64,000 nt of DNA from Oscillospiraceae bacterium (GTDB lineage: Bacteria; Bacillota; Clostridia; Oscillospirales; Acutalibacteraceae): the NCBI GenBank assembly GCA_015065785.1, contig SVPR01000004.1:62001-126000 (forward strand), in the 5' to 3' direction. This document shows, one piece after another, positions 34,558-43,790 of the stretch; the first letter of the stretch is position 1; the number at the start of each line of letters is the position of its first letter. The notes beneath the pieces are model-generated. The model was given only the letters and a program-made list of their open reading frames with translations. It did not search any database and had not been told where the DNA came from. A program made the position numbers and the translations under genes.

Positions 34558-34586
34558 TTGAAATTCACCTTAGTTTAAAGTATAAT
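34558..34586 (+). promoter_or_regulatory. Sigma-A promoter of the LRR-dockerin gene
   Basis: -35 TTGAAA (34558-34563), 17-bp spacer, perfect -10 TATAAT (34581-34586), about 85 bases of leader before 34680. Confidence 0.75.
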
Positions 34587-34679
34587 TAACTTGTATGCTT
34601 ATAACTCGTTTTTACATATACTTATAGGTGATAAGAGCCGAAAACTGCCATCGCCTTAATCTCTTTGAAAGGATAGATT

Positions 34680-36098
34680 ATGAAAAGATTACGCATTTTT
34701 TCTTTTGCTTTAACAGCAGTAATTATTTTATCTGCAGTTTTAATTCCTGCCACACCAAAAGCAGAAGCAGCTTCACAGCCGACATATAAAAGCTCTGAGC
34801 CGGAGGTTGCCACAAAATCTGATTTTATATATAGAATTCAGAATGACAGAGTTTATATTGAAGAATATACAGGTACAAAAACAAAGGTTATTATTCCTGA
34901 AGAGATTGACGGAAAGCCTGTTTTTGCGATTGTTTCCAATGCCTTTTCAGGCTCCGATTTAACATATTTAAAACTCCCTGCTTCACTTTCATTGCTTGGC
35001 AATAATGCTTTTAATGAATGCGACTCGCTTACTCATGTTGATGTAAGTGAGAATAATACAAAATTCTGTTCAATTGACGGTGTTGTTTACACAAAGGATA
35101 AAACCACACTCAGAGCATTCCCTGCCGGCAGAGGTGGTAGCTTTATGATTCCTGATGGTGTTACAACAATTTCAAATTTTGCATTTTACCGTTGCTACCA
35201 ATTAGAAAGTGTTAATATGTATAACACAGTTACCTTAATTGGTGAAAGAGCTTTTTCTTTCTGCTGGAATTTAAAAAATATCCGTTTAAGCGAAAACCTT
35301 AAAACAATCAGTCCTTTCGCTTTTTCACATTGTGATGATTTAACTGAAATCCACTTACCTAAATCAATCACATCAATCGGCAACGATGCTTTTTTAGGCA
35401 AGGTTAATTCAAATGACAGCTCTAAGGAATATTATTTTGTAGATGGCATTTACTGCGTTAAAGGCTCTTACGCTGCAAAATATATTAAGTCCCTCGGCCT
35501 TCAATACATTTCAGAGGGTACACTTCTTACAGATGTTACTGCCGGTATTACTGTTACTGATATAAACAATGTGCTTCCAAATGATGCCTCTCTCAAGGTT
35601 GACACAAGACTTTTAAGCTCAATCCCTGAAGATTTCAGCAATGTTAAATATACAAAGGCTTATGTTTTTGATATTTATGTTGCCGCTTCAAATGGTAGCA
35701 TTTCTGTACCAACAGGCGAATTCAAAATTAACTTTGACAATATTGCAAGTGACCTTATTCCATCTGCTACAAAGCTTTATTCATACAGAGTCGGTGACAC
35801 AGAGCCAATTTCATTCTCGCTCACTCAGGACTCAGTAACCTGTGAAGCAGATGTTTTGGGAACTTACATTCTTCTTACTTCAGACGATTTCTCATTAAAG
35901 GGTGACGCTGACGGTGACGGCAGAATCACTCTTACTGATGCAAGACTCGCTCTTATAGCTTCAGCCGGTCTTGTTAAGCTTACAGAAGCACAAAAAAACG
36001 CTTGTGATGTTGTTACAGCAGGCGCAGACAAAGATGTAATTACTACTGCAGATGCAAGAAGAATTCTTCGCACTGCGGCTGGATTAAAAAACGATTGA
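34680..36098 (+). CDS. Secreted BspA-type leucine-rich repeat protein with dockerin
   Basis: 472 residues. A signal peptide (1-31, ending AEAA) is followed by BspA/TpLRR repeats at about 55-270 (VFAIVSNAFSGSDLTYLKLP, ISNFAFYRCYQLESVNMY, IGERAFSFCWNLKNIRLSENL). About 280-400 is a beta-rich region, and the C-terminal type I dockerin begins at about 406. The first dockerin calcium loop, DADGDGRI, is intact (from 409). The second is shortened (GADKDVITTADA). Dockerins bind cohesins, so the protein may join a cellulosome-like or other surface complex. GAAAGG precedes the ATG. Confidence 0.88.
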   Translation: MKRLRIFSFALTAVIILSAVLIPATPKAEAASQPTYKSSEPEVATKSDFIYRIQNDRVYIEEYTGTKTKVIIPEEIDGKPVFAIVSNAFSGSDLTYLKLPASLSLLGNNAFNECDSLTHVDVSENNTKFCSIDGVVYTKDKTTLRAFPAGRGGSFMIPDGVTTISNFAFYRCYQLESVNMYNTVTLIGERAFSFCWNLKNIRLSENLKTISPFAFSHCDDLTEIHLPKSITSIGNDAFLGKVNSNDSSKEYYFVDGIYCVKGSYAAKYIKSLGLQYISEGTLLTDVTAGITVTDINNVLPNDASLKVDTRLLSSIPEDFSNVKYTKAYVFDIYVAASNGSISVPTGEFKINFDNIASDLIPSATKLYSYRVGDTEPISFSLTQDSVTCEADVLGTYILLTSDDFSLKGDADGDGRITLTDARLALIASAGLVKLTEAQKNACDVVTAGADKDVITTADARRILRTAAGLKND

Positions 36099-36111
36099 GG
36101 AGGACTTTATA

Positions 36112-36432
36112 ATGATAGGTCTTGGTAAATGGCAAGCAGATATTGATAACATTCTTTTTAAAGGTGCTGCAATATTTACTATTGCGGATGAAAATGGTAA
36201 CTACAAAATCGACCTTGAGCTTCCGGGCGAAGATTTGGGCGTTACTGACATTGACATTCAGAACATTCAAGAAGATGGTGACACTCTCACAGGTGAGGCA
36301 AAGGTTGACATTCTCCCTGGTAACAAGCCTTGTGAAATTTCACTTACATTCACAGATGATGTTTGCAATGGTTTCTTAAAGGTTCCATTCATTGGCAAAA
36401 TCAAAGTTAAAGATGCTAAGAAAATTGGCTGA
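36112..36432 (+). CDS. Small beta-rich protein, unknown
   Basis: 106 residues with no signal peptide or membrane segment. Alternating hydrophobic strands (AAIFTIADENGNYKIDLELPG, DTLTGEAKVDILPG, CEISLTFTDDVCNGFLKVPFIGKIKVK) suggest a lipocalin-like or bilayer beta fold. GGAGGACTTTATA precedes the ATG, 13 bases after the dockerin gene, so it is probably cotranscribed. I do not recognise the family. It ends at a shared terminator. Confidence 0.7.
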   Translation: MIGLGKWQADIDNILFKGAAIFTIADENGNYKIDLELPGEDLGVTDIDIQNIQEDGDTLTGEAKVDILPGNKPCEISLTFTDDVCNGFLKVPFIGKIKVKDAKKIG

Positions 36433-36444
36433 TTAAAAAACACA

Positions 36445-36483
36445 AACCCCACAGACAGATTTCACTCTGTTTGTGGGGTTTTT
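36445..36483. terminator. Bidirectional intrinsic terminator
   Basis: 15-bp stem (36445-36459, 36466-36480, core AACCCCACAGA / TCTGTTTGTGGGG with one G-U). An A-run lies on the left and a T-run on the right, between the convergent 36112 gene and cysE. Confidence 0.85.
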
Positions 36484-36489
36484 ATGTAT

Positions 36490-37356
36490 TTACTTTCCCT
36501 GATAATAAACCGTCTGATTATCCTCCACCGAAGAAGTAAGCCACACATTACCGCCGATAACACAGTTATTCCCGATTTTTGTATCGCCACCTAAAATTGT
36601 GGCATTTGCGTAAATAACAACATTGTCGCCAATATCAGGGTGACGCTTGATATCTTTAATAGGGTTGCCGTCGGTGTCAACCTTAAAGCTTTTAGCACCT
36701 AAAGTAACACCCTGATAAATTTTAACATGGTTACCAATAGTAGTAGTTTCACCAATTACAATACCTGTGCCGTGGTCAATAAAGAAATACTCACCTATTG
36801 TAGCACCTGCGTGAATATCAATACCTGTTTTTTCGTGAGCAAATTCCGTCATAATTCTTGGTATTAACGGTACTCTCAAATTATATAATTCGTGTGCTAA
36901 TCTGAAAATAGATATAGCATAAAAACCGGGATAGCAAATAAGTACTTCTTCTCTGCATTTTGCAGCAGGGTCGCCCTCGTAAAGTGCTTCAATATCCTTT
37001 AAAAGCATTGTTTTTACACAGGGCAATTTCTTTATGAATTTTTCGCAGATAATTTCAGGTGAGCATACTAAATTGGTACCATTGAATTCACACGCACCCG
37101 TAATTACCTTTGCAAGACGATTATAAATATTTAAAAGAAGCTCTGTCTGTGAAAGCACATTTTCACTGCCCTCACTGTGAGTGTAGTAATCAGGGAATAA
37201 AAATGACTGTAAATCCTTAATTACCTTGACAACCTCTTTTCTGTTTAAAATCATTGCTTCGCCATCTGTTGTCTTTATTTTTGATTTTTTATTTACTATT
37301 TCCAACTCTTTTATGGTGCTTGTTATAAGCTCCATATTGTCGAGAAATTTATCCAT
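36490..37356 (-). CDS. cysE: Serine O-acetyltransferase
   Basis: Makes O-acetylserine from serine and acetyl-CoA for cysteine synthesis. 288 residues: an N-terminal helical domain and a C-terminal left-handed beta-helix of hexapeptide repeats, with the catalytic HEKTGIDIHAGATIGEYFFIDHGTGIVIGE region and NCVIGGNVWLTSSV. The longer N-terminus puts it near the EpsC-like clostridial group. GAAAGGAGAATTTTT precedes the ATG. It follows cysK by 13 bases, so both cysteine enzymes come from one transcript. Confidence 0.96.
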   Translation of the reverse strand: MDKFLDNMELITSTIKELEIVNKKSKIKTTDGEAMILNRKEVVKVIKDLQSFLFPDYYTHSEGSENVLSQTELLLNIYNRLAKVITGACEFNGTNLVCSPEIICEKFIKKLPCVKTMLLKDIEALYEGDPAAKCREEVLICYPGFYAISIFRLAHELYNLRVPLIPRIMTEFAHEKTGIDIHAGATIGEYFFIDHGTGIVIGETTTIGNHVKIYQGVTLGAKSFKVDTDGNPIKDIKRHPDIGDNVVIYANATILGGDTKIGNNCVIGGNVWLTSSVEDNQTVYYQGK

Positions 37357-37369
37357 AAAAATTCTCCTT

Positions 37370-38296
37370 TCAAGAAAACATCGCTGTTGAAAGATACCTT
37401 TCGCCCGTATCAGTTAAAAGACAGGCTATTGTTTTGCCCTTGTTTTCAGGTCGTTTTGCAACCTCTATTGCCGCAGAAAGTGTTGCACCTGATGAAATTC
37501 CGACTAAAACACCCTCTTTTTTAGCAATAAGTCTGCCGTACTCTAAAGCATCTTCATCTCTTACAGCTATTATTTCATCATAAATATTTCTGTCTAATGT
37601 GTCGGGAATAAAGTTTGCGCCAATGCCCTGAATTCCGTGGCTACCACTCTCGCCTTTTGTTAAAAGCGGGGATTTTTCCGGTTCAACACCAATTATTTTT
37701 ATATCTGAATTCTTTTCTTTTAAAAACTTGCCTGTACCTGAAATTGTTCCGCCTGTGCCAATACCTGCAATAAAAATATCTACATTCCCGTCAGTATCTT
37801 CCCATATTTCAGGTCCTGTTGTTTCATAGTGAGAAAGTGGGTTTGCTTCGTTTACAAATTGACCTGCAATAATTGCATCCGGAATTTCCTTTTTTAATTC
37901 CTCTGCTTTTTCTATTGCACCATTCATACCCTTGCTACCCTCAGTTAAGACTAATTCCGCACCGAAGCAGGTCATAAGCTTCTGTCGCTCAATGCTCATA
38001 GTTTCAGGCATAACAATTATAACCTTGTAGCCCTTAGAAGCACCAATTGCCGCAAGACCGATTCCCGTGTTACCGCTTGTTGGCTCAATTATAACTGAAT
38101 CGGGTTTTAAAATTCCGTCTTTTTCAGCTTTTTCAATTATTGCCCTTGCAGGTCTGTCTTTTGCACTGCCTGTCGGGTTAAAGCTTTCTAATTTTGCTAA
38201 AAGAGTTGCATTTAACTCAAACTCTTTTTCAATATTGTTAAGCCTTAAAAGTGGCGTGCGACCTACTAATTCATCAATTTTTTGATATATTTTCAA
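37370..38296 (-). CDS. cysK: Cysteine synthase (O-acetylserine sulfhydrylase)
   Basis: PLP enzyme forming cysteine from O-acetylserine and sulfide. 308 residues; the PLP lysine is Lys46 in SFNPTGSAKDRPA, TSGNTGIGLA binds the substrate carboxylate, and GTGGTISGTGKFLKE binds the PLP phosphate. The start is a TTG at 38296, giving MKIYQKIDEL, the expected N-terminus. It lies 14 bases after the sialidase-like gene. Confidence 0.97.
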   Translation of the reverse strand: MKIYQKIDELVGRTPLLRLNNIEKEFELNATLLAKLESFNPTGSAKDRPARAIIEKAEKDGILKPDSVIIEPTSGNTGIGLAAIGASKGYKVIIVMPETMSIERQKLMTCFGAELVLTEGSKGMNGAIEKAEELKKEIPDAIIAGQFVNEANPLSHYETTGPEIWEDTDGNVDIFIAGIGTGGTISGTGKFLKEKNSDIKIIGVEPEKSPLLTKGESGSHGIQGIGANFIPDTLDRNIYDEIIAVRDEDALEYGRLIAKKEGVLVGISSGATLSAAIEVAKRPENKGKTIACLLTDTGERYLSTAMFS

Positions 38297-38310
38297 AATA
38301 AATCACTTCT

Positions 38311-39783
38311 TTATTTTCTGGTTTTATTAAATATTAATGACTTGATTTTTGCAATACCGCTTATTCCTTTGTCATTTACTTTCAAGTCGTCTAATGTATA
38401 TCTTACGCAGGAAAGCTCTGCTTTATCACTTTCATATAAATCTGCAATTGAGCCGTCAGGAAGCTCGGTGATACAAGAATACACAAAGCTGAATGGATTT
38501 AAAGAGTCGGTTACATTTTTTCTGTAACGCCATTCTACTGTATTATCATTATTTACAATACCAACTCTTATAACACCTAATTTTCTGATTTTTGTTGACG
38601 GATAAGAAATAACAATAACCTTTTTGCCGTCTATCTCTTTGCTGTAATTTATAACTGAGAACTGACAGTTGCTACAGTAAGCAAGACCTTTATCTGATTT
38701 ATACGCACTCCAGGTTTCGCCACCGTCTGTACTGTCGCAGTAGCTAATATACCCTGCAATATTTCTTGAATACATCCTTAAAACACCATTATTTAAAAGT
38801 ACAAATTGTGTTTCAGAGCTTTTACCTGCTAAACCAACCTCATTTGCCTTTTTTGAACGGTGCCAGGTTTCGCCATCATCAGTGTAAATTACACTTGTAT
38901 ATTCTCTGCCGTCATTGTTATCATAAACTGCAAAAATAATTCTGTTTTTGCCTTTATAATCAATAGAAATACCTCTGCCCGGTGCAAAGCCTGTAAAGCC
39001 TTTTGAATTGATTTCTAAATTCAATATCCTTCCGTCACCCCAGGTTTCACCATTGTCAGTGCTTTTCTTAACCCATAAATAATATGTCGGGTAAACCTTT
39101 ATTGGTGAGTAAGCATAAAAAAGGTTAGCTGTAATATCTTTATCACTTAAAGCCCCGTCTTTTTTCATTTGCTTTATTAAAACCGGTGTATATTCTTCGC
39201 CCGATTTTTTGAAAATCTCGTAAGCTCTGTTTACATAGTAATTATCATAAATTTCATTATCTGAAAATTTTCTTACAGGTGCAAAACCGTCATCTGAAAA
39301 GTCATCAACGAAATATGGATATTTTTCCTTGCTTAACTTTGTGCTTTCTGCCTTTTCGGCGCTTGTTTTGTCGCAAACTGCTAATTTGCCATCAATAAAA
39401 CCATTTTCTTTGCCGTAAGTGCCCGCACTCCAGAGTCCCATATATGCTGGACACGCGTCACACATATGATAAACTGTGCCATCTTCACCCTGTGCTATTG
39501 CAGAATCAACAAATGATGCAGAAGTCGGAATTGCTTTGTTATGGTCCAAGAACTCCATATCGTCAAACGCATTGACAAATTCAGGCGCTGACCAGGTAGC
39601 ACCATTATCATCAGAATAGCGAATACCTACATCAACATTGGCAGGGTCATCTGTTCCGTTGCCATATCTTACATCGGCACACGCTAAAATTCTGCCGTTT
39701 TTTAATGTAAGTAAAGCAGGAATTCTGAAAAGCTTACTATTAAATGTTCCACTTGTATAAGGATTTGTAATATTTAATGACAT
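38311..39783 (-). CDS. Exo-sialidase-like BNR protein (GH33 type)
   Basis: 490 residues with the sialidase landmarks: FRIPAL (residues 19-24) and Asp boxes SDDNGATW (57-64), STDNGETW, TDDGETW and STDGGETW. That indicates a six-bladed propeller releasing terminal sialic acid. No signal peptide or membrane helix is present, so it is either cytosolic, acting on imported oligosaccharides, or exported by an unusual route. AGGTGATTTAAA precedes the ATG. It sits between metH and cysK in a sulfur amino-acid run, an odd location. Confidence 0.85.
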   Translation of the reverse strand: MSLNITNPYTSGTFNSKLFRIPALLTLKNGRILACADVRYGNGTDDPANVDVGIRYSDDNGATWSAPEFVNAFDDMEFLDHNKAIPTSASFVDSAIAQGEDGTVYHMCDACPAYMGLWSAGTYGKENGFIDGKLAVCDKTSAEKAESTKLSKEKYPYFVDDFSDDGFAPVRKFSDNEIYDNYYVNRAYEIFKKSGEEYTPVLIKQMKKDGALSDKDITANLFYAYSPIKVYPTYYLWVKKSTDNGETWGDGRILNLEINSKGFTGFAPGRGISIDYKGKNRIIFAVYDNNDGREYTSVIYTDDGETWHRSKKANEVGLAGKSSETQFVLLNNGVLRMYSRNIAGYISYCDSTDGGETWSAYKSDKGLAYCSNCQFSVINYSKEIDGKKVIVISYPSTKIRKLGVIRVGIVNNDNTVEWRYRKNVTDSLNPFSFVYSCITELPDGSIADLYESDKAELSCVRYTLDDLKVNDKGISGIAKIKSLIFNKTRK

Positions 39784-39802
39784 TTTAAATCACCTGTTAT
39801 TT

Positions 39803-42160
39803 TTATTTAAAAATTTCTTTTGCAATATCTGCCGATGCTTTTGCATCTTTTGCATAAAAGTCAGCTCCAATTTTTTCTGAATATTCAGGGGTTAAAACTG
39901 CACCGCCAACCATAATTTTGCAATCTGCATTATTTTGCTTTAAAAGAGCAATTGTTTCTTCCATTGCACCGAGAGTAGTAGTCATAAGTGCTGAAAGACC
40001 AACTAACTTTGCATTATGCTCCTTTTGTGCTTCCAAAACTTTTTGTGGCTCAACATCTTTACCTAAATCAATTACTGTGTAGCCGTAATTTTCAAGGACT
40101 GTTTTTACAATGTTTTTACCAATATCGTGAACATCGCCTTTTACAGTTGCAATTACAATTACGCCCTTGCTTTCGCTCTTAGAGCCACTTTCTTTCATTT
40201 TGCTTTTAATAACATCAAAGCTTTTTCCTGCTGCCTCTGCTGAAAGAATAAGCTGTGGTAAAAATAATTTACCTTTTTCAAATTCCACACCGATTTTATC
40301 GAGTGCCGGAATTAAAATATTATTTATAATTTCGTCAGCAGTTTTTTCCGTAAGAAGCTTTTCAGTAATTTTTATTACCTCTTTAGAAAGACCTTTTTCT
40401 ACCGCCTCACTTAAAGTGAGTTCTTTTTGTGTAGTAGCTGCTTCGCTTGCGGTGTTTGAGATTTTTTCAATATATTCTTTGCAATTAGAGTCAAATTCCC
40501 TTAAAACCTTAAATGCTCTGAAAGCACCGGTCATTGCTTCTATATTAGGGTTAATAATTGGTAAATCGAGACCATTTTCTAAAGCTAAGGTTAAAAATGC
40601 AGTGTTTACAATTTCGCGTTTAGGAAGTCCGAAAGAAATATTTGAAACTCCTAAAACAGTTTTAACATTATATTTTTCTTTAACTGATTTCAAGGCATCT
40701 AAAGTGCATTTTGCAGATGTAGTGTCAGCAGAAACTGTAAGTGTAAGGCAGTCAATGAAAACATCTTCTCTTTTAATGCCCTCGTTTTCTGCTCTTAAAA
40801 TAATTTTTTCTGCTAATTTAACTCTGTCCTCTGCCTTTTCGGGAATTCCGTTTTCATCGAGCGTAAGACCAACAACAGAAGCACCGTATTTTTTAACTAT
40901 TGGTAAAATCTCTTTAAGGCTTTTTTCTTCTGCATTTACAGAATTGACAATTGCCTTACCGGTGTAAGCTCTTAAAGCCGCTTCAATTACTTCGGGGTTA
41001 GTGCTGTCAATCTGTAACGGCACTGAAATAACACCCTGAAGTGCTTTAATGACCTTTACCATCATTTCTTTTTCATTTATACCGGTGTGACCGACATTAA
41101 CATCAAGAATATCTGCACCGGCAGCTACCTGCTCAAGACCTTGATTTACAATATAATCAATATCATTATTCTCAAGTGCTTCTTTAAATTTCTTTTTACC
41201 TGTCGGGTTAATTCTTTCACCGATAATTCTCGGCTCTGTAAGAGTAACCGCCTTACCTGTACCAGAAACTGCATTTTGTGGTACTTTTTTATTTTCTCTT
41301 ACTGTATTTTCTAAGGTAGCTTTTAAAGCTTTAATAAATTCAGGTGTTGTGCCACAGCAACCACCTAAAAGATGAACACCTTTTTTATAATACTCTTTCA
41401 TAATAAGTGAAAAGTTTTCACTTGTTTCGGAATATTCATTTGTTTCAGGGTCAGGAAGCCCTGCATTGGGTTTTACAATTACAGGAGCAGTAGAGTATTC
41501 TAATAATTCTTCTACTATTTTTTCTAATTTATCAGGCCCTAAAGCACAGTTTACGCCAACTGCATCTACACCTGAAGCACAAAGCGCCAAAGCTACCGCA
41601 CCCGGTGTGTTACCATTCATAGTAGTGCCGTTTTCGTCAAAGCTTAAGGATGCAGTAACAGGAAGTGATGTATTTTCTTTAGCCACTAAAAGAGCAAGTC
41701 TTGCTTCTCTTAAATCGGTAAAGGTTTCAAGGCAGATTACATCTGCACCATATTTTTCACCGAAAGTGACAATTTCTTTGAACGCATCGTAAGCCTCTTC
41801 ATAGCTCAAGTCACCAACAGGCTCTAAAATTTTACCTAAAGTGCTTACATCAAGCCCTACTAAAGTGTCAGTATTCTCTACCGCCTCTTTAGCAAGAGTT
41901 ACGGCTGCTTTAATTGCTTCTTCTACTGTGTGACCCTTGCCCGCTAATTTATAGCGATTAGCAGAAAAGGTATCTGTCATTATTATATCTGACCCTGCTT
42001 CAACATAAGAGCGATGAATTGCTTTTACATCTTCGGGGCGTAAAAACACCGAAAGAGCAGAATCTTCATCGGCAGTTTTACCTTTTTTTATAAGCTCTGT
42101 ACCAAAGCCACCATCTAAAAGAACAAAATCCTTTTTTATGAGTTCTGAAAAAGTAATCAT
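39803..42160 (-). CDS. metH: Cobalamin-dependent methionine synthase without activation domain
   Basis: Methylates homocysteine using methyltetrahydrofolate and B12. 785 residues: the homocysteine domain (about 1-290, zinc Cys in GVNCALGP and GGCCGTTPEF), the pterin-binding domain (about 310-570, GERINPTGKKKFKEAL, VNVGHTG), the B12 cap, and the B12 Rossmann domain with DVHDIGKN (lower ligand His678). The chain stops there; the roughly 330-residue SAM/flavodoxin reactivation domain is missing, as in several Clostridia, so a separate reactivating protein is expected. It follows metF by 2 bases. Confidence 0.95.
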   Translation of the reverse strand: MITFSELIKKDFVLLDGGFGTELIKKGKTADEDSALSVFLRPEDVKAIHRSYVEAGSDIIMTDTFSANRYKLAGKGHTVEEAIKAAVTLAKEAVENTDTLVGLDVSTLGKILEPVGDLSYEEAYDAFKEIVTFGEKYGADVICLETFTDLREARLALLVAKENTSLPVTASLSFDENGTTMNGNTPGAVALALCASGVDAVGVNCALGPDKLEKIVEELLEYSTAPVIVKPNAGLPDPETNEYSETSENFSLIMKEYYKKGVHLLGGCCGTTPEFIKALKATLENTVRENKKVPQNAVSGTGKAVTLTEPRIIGERINPTGKKKFKEALENNDIDYIVNQGLEQVAAGADILDVNVGHTGINEKEMMVKVIKALQGVISVPLQIDSTNPEVIEAALRAYTGKAIVNSVNAEEKSLKEILPIVKKYGASVVGLTLDENGIPEKAEDRVKLAEKIILRAENEGIKREDVFIDCLTLTVSADTTSAKCTLDALKSVKEKYNVKTVLGVSNISFGLPKREIVNTAFLTLALENGLDLPIINPNIEAMTGAFRAFKVLREFDSNCKEYIEKISNTASEAATTQKELTLSEAVEKGLSKEVIKITEKLLTEKTADEIINNILIPALDKIGVEFEKGKLFLPQLILSAEAAGKSFDVIKSKMKESGSKSESKGVIVIATVKGDVHDIGKNIVKTVLENYGYTVIDLGKDVEPQKVLEAQKEHNAKLVGLSALMTTTLGAMEETIALLKQNNADCKIMVGGAVLTPEYSEKIGADFYAKDAKASADIAKEIFK

Positions 42161-42162
42161 AA

Positions 42163-43023
42163 TTATAAAAGTCCTTTAATGCTTTCAGTAATTTTTCTTG
42201 CGATATATGGGTTATTCATTGTGTAAATATGAACACCGTCAACGCCGTTTGAAATTAAATCTACAATCTGGTCAATTGCGTAGGCAATACCTGCATCAAT
42301 TAACGCTTCGGGACGAGCTTCATATTTCTGAATCATTTTAACGAATTTTTGCGGAAGACTCGCACCGCACATTGTAACCATTCGTTCAATCTGATTTTTA
42401 TTTGTAACAGGCATAATTCCTGCACACATCGGAACAGAAATTCCTGCAATTTCGCATTTTTCTTTAAAATCATAAAAATAGTTATTATCAAAGAATAACT
42501 GTGAAACTAAAGTTTCTGCACCGCATTCTACCTTGTGCTTTAAATTTAAAATATCTTCTTTCTGTGATTTTGCTTCCGAATGAGTTTCAGGGTAACAAGC
42601 ACCTGAAACACCAAAATCGCCATTTTCTTTTATATATGTAACTAAATCACTTGCATATTTAAAGTCGGTTTTCGGCTCTATATCAGGCACTCTGTCACCT
42701 CTTAAAGCTAAAATATTTTCAATGTTATTTTCCTTTAATTCCTTTAAAACTCTGTCAACATCACTTTTTTCACTGTTAACACAGGTAAGGTGTGCCATAC
42801 TTTCAATTCCATATTTGTTTTTTATGAGTGAAGCAATTTCGCAGGTGAAGTTATTAACCGCACTACCGCCCGCACCATAAGTAACGCTTATGTAATCGGG
42901 CTTTAAATCCTTTAACTCTTCAACTGCTTTGTAAACAGTTTCAACACCGCTTGTCTTTTTCGGCGGAAAAACCTCAAAAGATAAAACCGTTCTGTTTTCG
43001 TTATATAACTCCCTGATTTTCAC
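42163..43023 (-). CDS. metF: Methylenetetrahydrofolate reductase
   Basis: Flavoenzyme making 5-methyltetrahydrofolate for MetH. 286 residues from a GTG at 43023 (MKIRELYNENR), chosen because GGTTGGTG lies seven bases upstream; the frame opens at TTG 43035. Motifs: LSFEVFPPKKTSGVE with the catalytic Glu, YISVTYGAGGS, HLTCV, LALRGD and LFFDNNYFYDF. It is coupled to metH. Confidence 0.96.
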   Translation of the reverse strand: MKIRELYNENRTVLSFEVFPPKKTSGVETVYKAVEELKDLKPDYISVTYGAGGSAVNNFTCEIASLIKNKYGIESMAHLTCVNSEKSDVDRVLKELKENNIENILALRGDRVPDIEPKTDFKYASDLVTYIKENGDFGVSGACYPETHSEAKSQKEDILNLKHKVECGAETLVSQLFFDNNYFYDFKEKCEIAGISVPMCAGIMPVTNKNQIERMVTMCGASLPQKFVKMIQKYEARPEALIDAGIAYAIDQIVDLISNGVDGVHIYTMNNPYIARKITESIKGLL

Positions 43024-43056
43024 AAAAAACACCAACCCATTTTAGTATTACACTTT

Positions 43057-43085
43057 AGTATAGCATAGTTTTTCGGAGATTTCCA
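43057..43085 (-). promoter_or_regulatory. Promoter of the metF-metH run
   Basis: Minus strand: weak -35 TGGAAA (43080-43085), 17-bp spacer, -10 TATACT (43057-43062). No SAM or T-box riboswitch was found between it and metF. Confidence 0.55.
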
Positions 43086-43091
43086 TATTAT

Positions 43092-43280
43092 AATTGAAAA
43101 TTGAAAGTTGAAAATTGAAAATTGTGGGGCTACGCCTCTTAAAGTGATGAGTGATGAGTGCTGAATGCTGAATTTCGGAAGTCCTGCGGACTTGATTATA
43201 ATTATTAATTAATAAAAAATAGTTTATCCTATCATTTAAAGTTGGTTTTAACATCAACTTTGAATGATAGGATTTGTTCA
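43092..43280. repeat. Composite heptad-repeat element 5, left half and core
   Basis: AATTGAA, AATTGAA, AGTTGAA, AATTGAA, GTGGG, GGC-TAC-GCC, then GTGATGA/GTGCTGA/ATGCTGA units, TTCGG, AAGTCC-TGC-GGACTT, GATTATAATT. Core hairpin 43226-43273 with 19-bp arms (ATCCTATCATTTAAAGTTG and its complement, one G-U). The matching right half lies at 43791-43849, beyond the small gene at 43303. Confidence 0.75.
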
Positions 43281-43302
43281 GCAATTTATTGTAATTTGTG
43301 AA

Positions 43303-43776
43303 TTATATGTTGTTGTGAAAATAGTAAAGTGTTTTTGTCTGACTGTCAAAAATATATACATTATACGAATCGAATTTTGAATACATACTTTCTTTTTCGC
43401 TTTTATCACTTATATAAATATAATCATTTTCATCGATTATTGTCTTGTCAAAATCATAATTCTTATATATTTCGCTTTCTTCACTACTTATTTTTACCCA
43501 GTTTTCAAAATTATCGAGATACTCTTCCAGTTCACCCTGCTGCTCACCAAGCATTTTGAAATTCTGATTATTTTCTATATTGGGAGAATTAAATGTATAA
43601 ATTGCATAATCGGTATAATCCTGAAAACCATCATTCGTATAATAAACAATACACTCATTTTTGCCTATCAGATTAATTTCTTCCTGATATTCAGGAATAT
43701 AAGTATTGCTAAAAATTTCAAATTTCACTACAAACACTATTACTGCAAGCACAAAAACCACAAAAGGAATCATCAT
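43303..43776 (-). CDS. Membrane-anchored small protein, unknown
   Basis: 157 residues if started at the ATG pair at 43776/43773; the longer frame runs back through repeat sequence into plsC and is not credible. One N-terminal membrane helix (MMIPFVVFVLAVIVFVVKF), then an acidic Tyr/Asn-rich extracytoplasmic part (NECIVYYTNDGFQDYTDYAIYTF). The ribosome binding site is weak. No family recognised. It sits between the core hairpin and the right half of composite element 5, as if carried by it. Confidence 0.55.
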   Translation of the reverse strand: MMIPFVVFVLAVIVFVVKFEIFSNTYIPEYQEEINLIGKNECIVYYTNDGFQDYTDYAIYTFNSPNIENNQNFKMLGEQQGELEEYLDNFENWVKISSEESEIYKNYDFDKTIIDENDYIYISDKSEKESMYSKFDSYNVYIFDSQTKTLYYFHNNI

Positions 43777-43790
43777 AGTTCTTTTTTCAA

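Noticed and set aside
40167-40967. 266-residue plus-strand frame opposite metH
   Set aside because: An antisense shadow of a well-conserved gene, hydrophobic by codon complement and without supporting signals.
43036-43302. SAM riboswitch or T-box before metF-metH
   Set aside because: The stretch is filled by the promoter and composite element 5; no conserved riboswitch core or T-box sequence was found.
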